Part shown: piece by piece, positions 55,844-64,000 of the stretch
Numbering within the stretch: position 1 is the first letter of the stretch
How the letters are laid out: every line of letters starts with the position of its first letter
Source: Basidiobolus meristosporus CBS 931.73
Lineage: Eukaryota > Basidiobolomycota > Basidiobolomycetes > Basidiobolales > Basidiobolaceae
Length of the DNA: 64,000 nt
Assembly: GCA_002104905.1 (NCBI GenBank)
Contig: MCFE01000131.1
Span: 94,670-158,669 of the forward strand
Direction of reading: 5' to 3'
Program-made: the position numbers and the translations under genes
Notes under the pieces: model-generated
Seen by the model: the letters and a program-made list of their open reading frames with translations, nothing else
The model's database searches: none
What the model was told of the DNA's origin: nothing

Positions 55844-56864
55844 AGGGAAAGTCACCAAGTTGGTGAAATCTTTATTTGAGTCAAGAACTAATCTAAGTAC
55901 AAATAAAGAAGCCAATTAAGAGGTCTAGAACCTCTCTAATAAGTAATCTAATTTATGTTTTGTTTCATCTCTAATGTTTGTTTCAATAAAGTAAAGCTCA
56001 TCAGGGGTAAATATAAAATTCAAGGGTATTGGGGGGAGTACAAATTGTAGATGTTTGTGATCAATATAACCCAAGACTGGAACCCAGCCTGGGATTAGGT
56101 GCAGTAGGAAAGGTGTGTGGACTTGTGAGTAGCTCTGCCACATAGATCTCAGATGGTCCTGTGCCAGTAGTCTTGGTTTCTCAGCTTTTTGAAGTTTGAA
56201 GCAAGCTCTGTTACTACAGCAGAGCCAACCAGGGTGTGCCAGCAAGAAGATTTCAGGGAGGAGTTAGATTTAAGAAATTGTTTTATGGAGGGGTTATGTG
56301 ATTTCTGAAGTTTGACTAGGAAGGAAGCACAGAGATAGTCCATTTGTATTTGGTATGGGTAGAACCCAAAGGCCCCATTAGTTGCATGGATATATGGAGA
56401 TACTGGAAGATAAGGTACCAAGCATCTGATACACTGATGGAGAAATTTATCCAGGTGGTGAAGTTCTCTGGAGGTTAGGTGTATAATGTGGAGACCAAAT
56501 TCAAGTACCGGCAGTACATACTGCTTCAGAAGTATAGGGATATTTTGAATTGGAGTTTCTGGAGTGACTACTACCAGAAGCTTTTTAAGAGCCTGTTGGG
56601 CAAGACAGATCTTATTATTCAGGTGGAGCTTTGAGTCAATCCCATGTTGATAAAATGGCAGACCTAGATATATTGCTGTTGGTTGTGGCAGAATGGTAGT
56701 GTTCTGTATAATTGTAGTGCACCCAATTGGGACTGTCTTGGAATTGAGAGTGAGAGGTTGTTGGCAGCCAAGTACTTCTCAATGATGGCAGTATCTGTTA
56801 TGGGATCAGGAGTAGCAATCTTGATATCATCTGCATAGAGAGTTAGTAGTGGATAGGGAGAGTC
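55844..56864 (-). mobile_element. LINE (non-LTR retrotransposon) 3' part with RT remnant, copy 2
   Basis: On the minus strand the left-over ORF2 begins at the RT active-site block LYADDIKIATPDP (YADD at about 56827-56838) and continues into the C-terminal region, partly open in two phases (KLQKSHNPSIKQFL..., then LRSMWQSYSQVHTPFLLHLIPGW...LPPIPLNFIFTPDELYFIE). The tail ends TTCACCAACTTGGTGACTTT then CCCTCCCC, directly followed on this strand by CCCTAA-type sequence. It is 5'-truncated inside RT and carries frame breaks, so it is inactive. Confidence 0.85.
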
Positions 56865-56871
56865 TTAGGGG

Positions 56872-56926
56872 AGGGAAAGTTACCAAGTTGGTGAAATGTT
56901 TATTTGAGTCAAGAACTAATCTAAGG
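56872..56926 (-). mobile_element. very short LINE 3' tail, copy 3
   Basis: Only the last about 55-60 bp of the LINE tail (the TTAACTTTCC variant of the 3' stem-loop and the AAACATTTCACC block), in the same orientation, squeezed between copy 2 and the SINE. TTAGGGG lies at its 3' end (56865-56871). Confidence 0.7.
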
Positions 56927-56930
56927 TTAG

Positions 56931-57454
56931 GGGGGAGGAAAGTCACCAAGTGGTGAAATCTTTATTTACTTATGACAAGTACCTAAAGAAGCCAAGTTAA
57001 TCTGAAGTTATTCCTAGAAAGCTAGGTCTGAGAGATATCTTCCTGGTAAGCCAGGTCTGAGAGCTGAGAAGCTGAGTGGTACTATATTTCCTACTTAGCT
57101 AGATCTGAGAGAGGTTTCCTGGAAAGCCAGGCCTGAGAAGCAAGAATCTGAATATATGTGAGCTAAGTTGTACTGGATTGCAGTAGCTTAATTGTGGCCA
57201 GAATGGCCAGTAGACTGGGGGAACTGCAAGGAATTTCTGGACAATTACTGGCCAAATTTACTAGGCAAATCTGGCCAATTAGCATTTCAAGGATTTCAGC
57301 CAATCAGAGCCTTTACTTTGCCCAATGGTTGATCAAGCCATCTCCCAATGAGCACACATCAATTTATTAATCAAATTTTGTTGGATCCAGGATTTGAACC
57401 CACAACCATGGGTATGGAAGGGTTAGGGATAACCACAAGGCTAAGTGTTCTTGG
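56931..57454 (-). mobile_element. tRNA-headed SINE with LINE-derived 3' tail
   Basis: On the minus strand a tRNA-like head starts near 57454. An A-box-like TAGCCTTGTGG (57443-57433) is followed 44 nt later by a perfect B box GTTCAAATC (57399-57391), the internal RNA polymerase III promoter layout. A body of about 400 bp follows, containing locally repeated CTCTCAGACCTGGCTT-type units. The last about 50 bp (AAATAAAGATTTCACCACTT... to the CCCCCCTAACC end) are the same tail as in the neighbouring LINEs. Head, unrelated body and LINE tail is the standard SINE structure. The acceptor stem does not pair, so it is not a functional tRNA gene. Only one copy is visible here, so the family boundaries are provisional. 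Confidence 0.6.
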
Positions 57455-57462
57455 TTAGGGGG

Positions 57463-57954
57463 GGGGAGACAGTCACCAACAGGTGAAATCTTTATTTCAG
57501 TTGAAACAAAGAAGCCAGCACAACTGTTGTAGCTTTGATACAAGAGTGTGTAGCTGAGGGGAATTTGTAGGTAAGTTAATAAGAAGTGATGATAGTTCTT
57601 CAGTGCTCAAGACACTGTTCAGTGGGAAGGGGGGTAGCAAGAGAAGTAAGAATGACTTGTGAACAACATTAATGAGGGGAATGTGATAAGGATTGATATT
57701 CATCATAAAGGGAGTGTGCTGCTGCAGATATTGCTGCCAAAGGTCTGTCAAGTACTTCAGGTAGGCCAGCTTGGGTTTTTCTGACTACAGAATATAGTGA
57801 GCAAACTTCTTGACTTCAGGATCTCCAAGTATAGTTCTCCAGCAGGAGCCAGGTGTTGTGTGATGTGTTCTCTTCCAGGCCTTAATCAGTGGGTTGTTGC
57901 AGTTGTGAAGTCTGAGGTATAATCTGGTTCTAAGGTAGAGAAGTCTGATCTTAT
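57463..57954 (-). mobile_element. LINE 3' end, second subfamily, copy 4 (interrupted by copia C)
   Basis: Minus-strand sequence encodes LRTRLYLRLHNCNNPLIKAW and LTDLWQQYLQQHTPFMMNINPY...LPPFPLNSVLSTEELSSLL, a diverged homologue of the C-terminal region of copy 2 (MWQSYSQVHTPFLLHLIPGW...LPPIPLNFIFTPDEL). The tail is TTCACCTGTTGGTGACTGTCTCC followed by a C run and CCCTAACC. The upstream part is cut off by the copia LTR at 57955. Confidence 0.8.
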
Positions 57955-58303
57955 TGTTGTAAAAATTTGTATTTCCACCTAAATATTCACCTAACTTAGT
58001 CACTTAGATCATCACCTTCAAATCCTAGAGAATACTGACCAAATTCCTTGTTGGGATTTACTTAGAATATTTTCACCAAAATACCAGGTACCCAGAACAT
58101 GAAAATTCTCAAAGTTGTCCAAACAGCCCCAAACTTTGCACACATGTTCTTGGGACCTTCCTTAACCTATTCTACGTGTTTGTAATGCCAAGACCAGGCA
58201 AAAGTATAAATACCACTTTTACATTCAATAAATCATTAAGTGAAAACCACATAATCTACTTGTTCTCCAAATCACTTCCAATATCTCCAAGACTCTTACA
58301 ACA
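57955..58303 (+). repeat. 5' LTR of copia copy C
   Basis: 349 bp, TGTTG...CAACA, matches the other family LTRs closely; AAAGTATAAATAC promoter-like and AATAAA-type sequences lie near its 3' end (about 58200-58240). Confidence 0.95.
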
Positions 58304-58315
58304 GGTTATGAGCCC
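58304..58315 (+). other. primer-binding site of copia copy C
   Basis: GGTTATGAGCCC directly abuts the 5' LTR. It is complementary to the anticodon stem-loop of methionine tRNA (GGGCTCATAACC), the internal priming site used by copia and Ty5 elements with half-molecules of initiator tRNA, rather than to a tRNA 3' end. Confidence 0.7.
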
Positions 58316-61300
58316 TGAGCTGTCACTCTCTGCAATGTCTACTACTGCTATTACTGGAATTTTTCTCTCTGCTGAAAAGTTGGATGGATCTAACTACCAA
58401 GTGTGGAAGGTGAAGATGAAGATGCTGCTAGAAGAAAGAGGCCTTTGGGATATTGTCATGGGAGAAGAATGCCCTCCTAAAAACGTGGGAGAGGAAGCCT
58501 TAAAGTACCAGAAGAAAGAACAAATTGCCTTTAACTGCATTTGCCTTAATGTCAAGGACAAATTGCTAATTCAATGCTCAAGAGCAAAAACGGCAAAGAA
58601 TGCCTGGAAAGCATTGGAAGACACCTACCAGTCATGTTCAGCTGCCAAGAAAATGTACCTGAGACAAAAAATTCTTTACTACAAAGATGCTGCCAGGAGA
58701 AGAAATGAAAAATCTAATTAACAGAATTACCCTGCTGGTAGATGAGATGGAATCTGTGGGTGTACCAACTACTGATGGCGATGTGATAGTTACCATCCTG
58801 AATAGCCTGACTGACAAGTTTCAGGGCCTTGTATCAGCCGTAGAGTCCAGAACTGAAGATTTGACCTTAAATTATGTATATGGAAGGCTCCTGGATGAAG
58901 AATTAAGAAAATCAAGCGCCAATAAGAAGGAAGAAGAAAATGCTTTAATAAGCAATGATAACCAACAAAGGAGGTACCCAAGACCCTACAAAGGCAACAG
59001 CAACCTGTTTTGTAACTACTGTAAAAGGAAAGGACACACATCAGACCGGTGTCTCAAAAAGAAAGACAATCAGCAAAGGAAGCCTGAATATGGAAATGCT
59101 GCAACAACTGAAGATAGACTATTCATATCTGCACTAAATATGACCACAAACAAGGATTCTCAGATGTGGTATATTGACTCTGGAGCTTCTCAACACCTTA
59201 CACACCAAAAAGAACTTTTTACCCAATATCAAGAAATTCCAATTAAGAAGGTTTTCATGGGTGACAATAGAACACTTGATGCAGTGGGAGACGGAACTAT
59301 CCAAGTAAACCTTAGAAGCAGTGAAGGAAGCCATACACTGACCTTTAAAGAAGTACTTTATGTACCAGAAATAGCCAAGAACCTACTCTCTGTAAGCAAG
59401 GCCACAGCAGAAGGACTCAGTTTCAGTTTTGACAATTCTGGATGCAGGATCACTGATCAAAATGGTGCCCATATTGCTTTGGGCATCAGAGATCAAAATC
59501 TATACAAGATGACTTATATTTCATCATATCTGGAAGCCAATATAAGTAACTTAAATGAAGAAACACCAATGCTTTGGCACAGGAGATTTGGGCACATCAA
59601 TTTTGATTATTTGCGTAAAATGATCAAAGATCAGCTAATTTCTGGAGTGAAAATTGATCCCCCAGCTAATTTGGAGCACTGTGAAGCCTGCATATATGGG
59701 AAACAAGCCAGACAACTGTTCAAGAGCTCTGGGTTAATCAAAACTAAGAAAAAATTAGATCTAATTCACTCAGATCTGTGTGGACCTATGCAAAATTTAT
59801 CCTTAGGCGGGATGAAGTATTTAATCACTTTTATTGATGATTATACAAGATACACATGGGTCTACTTCATGGAGAGAAAGGAAGAAGCTCTGTCTAAGTT
59901 CAGGGAATTTAAAGCCATGGTGGAGAGAGAAACTGGTGAAAAAATTAAGAAAATACGCTTTGACAATGGTGGAGAATATACCTCAAAACTCTTCATCCAC
60001 TTCTGCAAAATTCATGGGATAAAGCAAGAGACTACTGTACCATACTCCCCACAGCAAAATGGAGTAGCAGAACAAGCTAACAGATCAATAATTGATATGG
60101 CAAGATCTATGATCCATGATCAAAAATTATCCTATGATTTTTGGGCAGAATCAGTTGCCACTGCTGTATACCTTAAAAATAGGAGTTATAACAGAATACT
60201 TTGTGATTCTACTCCATTTGAAGCATAGTATGGATACAGACCAAGTGCAGAACATCTAAGAATATTTGGGTGTACAGCATATGCCAAAAAACTGGCCAGA
60301 AATCAGTCAAAATTTGCGCCAAAAAGTATAAAATGCATATTTTTGGGCTATTGCAATGAGAGTAAGGCATAGAGACTCTACAATACCAAAGCAAGGAAGC
60401 TGATCAAGTCCAGGGATGTGCTGTTTGATGAAAATTCAAAATTTTCACAAAAAATGACATCAGATGATGACAAAAATCTGATCTCAAGTCCACCAATTGT
60501 CAGGATTGAATCAGAGCAAAACAATGAAAATTTTTTCACTCCAGAGGACTCTACAACCGTGGTTCAGCCAGAATCAGTGCCCAGGAATATCCCAGAAGTG
60601 ATCATTCCAGTATCAAATGCCCGGAGATCCAATTGTACAACAAATAGCCCAAATTACTATATTAATGAGGGTACAAACTTAGCCTATGCCTATTCAGTCC
60701 ATATTGATGAGCCCCAGACTGTAAAAGAGGCCCTAAGTAGCTCTCAGACAAAGTTTTGGAGATCTGCAATGACTGAGGAATATCAGGCCCTGATGGAAAA
60801 TCAAACTTGGGACTTAGTCAAATTACCAATCAACCAAAAATCAATTGGATGCAGATGGGTCTTCAAGACAAAGTACAAGGCTGATGGTACAACTGAAAGA
60901 TACAAGCAAGACTTGTAGCCAAAGGATACTCTCAAACAAAAGGACTTGACTATACTGAGACCTTTACACCAGTTGCCAAGTTTAATTCCATCAAATTAAT
61001 ATTGGCTATTGCAGCCAAATATAAGTTTTTTATTCATCAAATGGATGTAAAAACTGCATTTTTGAATGGAGAACTTGTTCAGGACGTGTATATGGACCAG
61101 CCTGATGGGTTTGTTGACCAAGATAACCCCCATTTGGTCTGCAAGCTTAAAAAATCACTATATGGTCTCAAACAATCACCAAGAGCCTGGAATTGCAAGA
61201 TATATTCTTATTTGGAATCTTTGAGTTTCAAAAGAAGTAATGCTGACTATAGTATATACTATAAGCCAGATAGAGCAAATCCAGTTCTATTAGCTCTATA

Positions 61301-61881
61301 TGTGGATGATCTTATTATAGCCGCCAATAACCTAGAAACATTGGAAGAGACTAAATCCAGCCTATCTAAGGAGTTCAGGATGTCTGATCTAGGAGAACTT
61401 AGTTACTACTTAGGGATTAAGTTCTCCATAGACAGAAGTACCCAGACTATTACCCTAAACCAATCCAAGTATATTCAAGATATACTAAAGAAGTACAAAA
61501 TGGAAGACTGTAAACTGGCAGCTACCCCAATGGAGACAAGCCTTACCTTGGTCAAAACTCAACCAAATCAAGAGAGCTTGGTACCATCTGAAAGCCCTGA
61601 CTTTCCTTATCAATCTATGGTCGGCAGTCTGATGTAAATCATGCTTGGAACACGTCCAGATATCTCATATTCAGTGAGAGTTGTCAGCCAACATAATCAG
61701 AACTATGGATCTGATCATATTGCAGCAGTTAAGCAGATTTTTAGATACCTAAAAGGAACTGCTGATATCTGCTTAAGATACACTTATAAGGATTCAGAAC
61801 AGGATCTTGTGGGATACTCTGATGCTGATTGAGGACAAAATTTGGAAGACAGAAGATCCACCACAGGATACACCTTTCTTT
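58308..61881 (+). pseudogene. copia gag-pol polyprotein, copy C (broken, most complete)
   Basis: The gag start is MSPELSLSAMSTTAITGIF at 58308, overlapping the primer site. Gag runs to a frameshift near 58680 (LRQKILYY / KMLPGEEM). From 58687 one frame covers the end of gag, the zinc knuckle (CNYCKRKGHTSDRC), protease (IDSGASQHLTH), the HHCC region and integrase up to TAG at 60226-60228. Further lesions: TAG at 60370-60372 (TAC in copy A), a one-base deletion near 60905, TAA at 61635-61637 (TAT in copy D) and TGA at 61830-61832 (Trp in DADWG). RT (YVDDLIIA) is present. Truncated in RNase H by copy D. Not functional. Confidence 0.93.
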
Positions 61882-62231
61882 TGTTGTAAGAGTCTTGGAG
61901 ATATTGGAAGTGATTGGGAGAACAAGTAGATTATGTGGTTTTCACTTAATGATTTATTGAATGTAAAAGTAGTATTTATACTTTTACATGGTCTTGGCAT
62001 TACAAACACGTAGAATAGGTTAAGGAAGGTCCCAAGAACATGTGTGCAAAGTTTGGGGCTGTTTGGACAACTTTGAGAATTTTCATGTTCTGGGTACCTG
62101 GTATTTTGGTGAAAATATTCTAAGTAAATCCCGACAAGGAATTTGGTCAGTATTCTCTAGGATTTGAAGATGATGATCTAAGTGACTAAGTTAGGTGAAT
62201 ATTTAGGTGGAAAATACGAATTTTTACAACA
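61882..62231 (-). repeat. 3' LTR of copia copy D
   Basis: 350-bp LTR, inverted relative to the LTR at 57955-58303. The purine-rich priming tract GAGTGGGAG lies beside it (minus strand, 62240-62232). Confidence 0.95.
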
Positions 62232-62242
62232 CTCCCACTCAG

Positions 62243-64000
62243 CTAAATGTTCATACTGACTAGTCCTAATTTTGACCTAAGATATTCAAACTTGTCTCTA
62301 GCTAATGGTTTGGTAAATATGTCTGCAATCATTTCATCTGTAGGACAGTAAACTAAGCTAACTAAGTTATTCTCTATAGCTTCACGTATGAAATGATGTC
62401 TAATATCTATGTGCTTGGTTCTAGCATGAAAAGTTGGATTTCTACCTAATTGTATACATCCTTGATTATCTTGAAATAAAGTAATAGGCGTTTTTTGACA
62501 TAGGCCTAAATCTGTAAAGAGCTTTCTTAACCACATTGCTTCTTTTGTAGCTTCACAGGCTGCCATATACTCTGCCTCTGTAGTAGAAAGTGCTACGGTT
62601 GGTTGCTTTCTTGAATTCCATGAAATGGCTCCTTTACAGTAAAGAAAGGTGTATCCTGTGGTGGATCTTCTGTCTTCTAAATTTCGTCCCCAATCAGCAT
62701 CAGAGTATCCCACAAGATCCTGTTCTGAATCCTTATAAGTGTATCTTAAACAGATATCAGCAGTTCCTTTTAGGTATCTAAAAATCCGCTTAACTGCTGC
62801 AATATGATCAGATCCATAATTCTGATTATGTTGGCTGACAACTCCCACTGAATATGAGATATCTGGACGTGTTCCAAGCATGATATACATCAGACTGCCG
62901 ACCATAGATTGATAAGGAAAGTCAGGGCTTTCAGATGGCACCAAGCTCTCTTGATTTGGTTGAGTTTTGACCAAGTTAAGGTTTGTCTCCATTGGGGTAG
63001 CTGCCGGTTTACAGTCTTCCATTTTGTACTTCTTTAGTATATCTTGAATATACTTGGATTGGCTTAGGGTAATAGTCTGGGTACTTCTGTCTATGGAGAA
63101 CTTAATCCCTAAGTAGTAACTAAGTTCTCCTAGATCGGACATCTTGAACTCCTTAGATAGGCTGGATTTAGTCTCTTCCAATGTTTCTAGGTTATTGGCG
63201 GCTATAATAAGATCATCCACATATAGAGCTAATAGAACTGGATTTGCTCTATCTGGCTTATAGTATATACTATAGTCAGCATTACTCCTTTTGAAACTCA
63301 AAGATTCCAAATAAGAATCTATCTTGCAATTCCAGGCTCTCGGTGATTGTTTGAGACCATATAGTGACTTTTTAAGCTTGCAGACCAAATGGGGGTTATC
63401 TTGGTCAACAAACCCATCAGGCTGGTCCATATACACGTCCTCATCAAGTTCTCCATTCAAAAATGCAGTTTTTACATCCATTTGATGAATAAAAAACTTA
63501 TATTTGGCTGCAATAGCCAATATTAATCTGATGGAATTAAACTTGGCTACCGGTGCAAAGGTCTCAGTATAGTCAAGTCCTTTTGTTTGAGAGTATCCTT
63601 TGGCTACAAGTCTTGCTTTGTATCTTTCAATTGTACCATCAGCCTTGTATTTTGTCTTGAAGACCCATCTGCATCCAATTGATTTTCGGTTGATTGGTAA
63701 TTTGACTAAGTCCCAAGTTTGATTTTCCATCAGTGGCCTGATATTCCTCAGTCATTGCAGATCTCCAAAACTTTGTCTGAGGGCTATTTAGGGCCTCTTT
63801 TACAGTCTGGGGTTCATCAACATGGACTGAATAGGCATAGGCTAAGTTTGTACCCTCATTGATATAGTAATTTGGGCTATTTCTTGTCCGATTGGATCTC
63901 CGGGCATTTGATACTGGAATGATCACTTCTGGGATATTCCTGGGCACTGATTCTGGCTGAACCACGGTTGTAGAGTCCTCTGGAGTGAAAAATTTTCATT
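62243..64000 (-). pseudogene. copia pol, copy D (one frameshift in view, partial)
   Basis: From the minus strand: the region C-terminal to integrase (MVQPESVPRNIPEV..., NSPNYYINEGTNLAYAYSV) to about 63740, then RT and RNase H in one continuous 495-codon frame to the stop at 62243. RT has YVDDLIIA, RNase H YSDADWG and LSTTEAEYMAACEA, and the C-terminus is LRSKLGLVSMNI. One extra base near 63735 (GGCCACTG, where copy A has GGCACTG) breaks the frame between the two parts; every other visible position is open. Upstream pol and gag lie outside the window, so full integrity cannot be judged. Confidence 0.9.

Larger units (their letters stand above)
57955..61881 (+). mobile_element. copia copy C, 5' LTR to RNase H, interrupted by copy D
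   Basis: A 349-bp 5' LTR (57955-58303), primer-binding site, gag and nearly all of pol. The sequence breaks off at 61881 inside RNase H (after the TGYTF codons), where copy D begins in reverse orientation. Its remaining 3' end should lie right of copy D, outside the window. The element itself is inserted in the LINE at 57463-57954; the 5 bp before its LTR are CTTAT. Confidence 0.95.
61882..64000 (-). mobile_element. copia copy D, reverse orientation, 3' LTR to mid pol (5' part outside window)
   Basis: A 350-bp LTR (61882-62231) is followed by the purine tract and stop of pol, RNase H, RT and the region between integrase and RT, leaving the window at 64000. It is inserted into RNase H of copy C; the 5 bp before it in copy C are TCTTT, and the duplicate should follow its far LTR. 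Of the four copies its visible coding region is the least damaged. Confidence 0.95.

Noticed and set aside
57390-57445. Functional tRNA gene on the minus strand (A- and B-box-like sequences, GTTCAAATC)
   Set aside because: The would-be acceptor stem does not pair, the T stem is imperfect and the anticodon arm is not formed. The sequence fits a SINE head, not a working tRNA.
1-64000. CRISPR arrays, prokaryotic operons, rRNA genes or a biosynthetic gene cluster
   Set aside because: Nothing of the kind is present. Genes are spliced eukaryotic units on both strands, and no synthase or spacer-repeat array was seen.

Overview
The window is nuclear DNA of a fungus. The evidence is GT-AG introns of 48-79 bp, a GPI-type chitin deacetylase, Msn2/4-like zinc-finger regulators, RAD16, MND1, mitochondrial ATP synthase subunit e, and several families of retroelements. 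The seven-transmembrane receptor of cAMP-receptor style and the small Ser/Thr-rich surface proteins would fit an early-diverging (zygomycete-grade) fungus, but that placement is weak inference. No rRNA gene, functional tRNA gene, CRISPR array or prokaryotic operon was seen.

Layout. 1-7.0 kb: a graveyard of one Ty1/copia family (5'-cut copy A, a solo LTR with target duplication, truncated copy B, a second solo-like LTR and a deleted relic). 8.1-31.7 kb: gene island with a MATE transporter (5 exons), an RRM-like protein with an Arg/Ser/Thr repeat N-terminus (minus), an M28 aminopeptidase pseudogene and its intact paralogue, a small PY-motif membrane protein (minus), a 7TM receptor, three small Ser/Thr-rich GPI-type proteins (all minus), a chitin deacetylase, and a gamma-glutamyltranspeptidase that I resolve into 16 exons including a predicted 3-nt microexon. 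32-34 kb: decayed copia relics. 37-54 kb: two paralogous C2H2 regulators (37.2 kb minus, 49.1 kb plus), ATP synthase subunit e, MND1 divergent from an AIG2-like/gamma-glutamylcyclotransferase gene, and RAD16 (minus). Long intergenic stretches between these hold no convincing gene.

55.6-64 kb: nested retroelements. A head-to-tail, same-orientation series of 5'-truncated non-LTR (LINE) 3' ends plus one tRNA-headed SINE that shares the LINE tail; four of the five element ends are joined to TTAGGG-type sequence. Copia copy C is inserted in this array, and copia copy D is inserted in reverse orientation in the RNase H region of copy C. The most interesting signals are this LINE/SINE array with telomere-like junctions and the microexon in the gamma-glutamyltranspeptidase gene.

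Genes that may work together: gamma-glutamyltranspeptidase and the gamma-glutamylcyclotransferase-like protein are both glutathione/gamma-glutamyl enzymes. The chitin deacetylase, the secreted aminopeptidase and the GPI-type proteins belong to the cell surface and secretome. MND1 and RAD16 are recombination and repair functions. All exon coordinates are my own reading of splice signals against family conservation, without transcript data.
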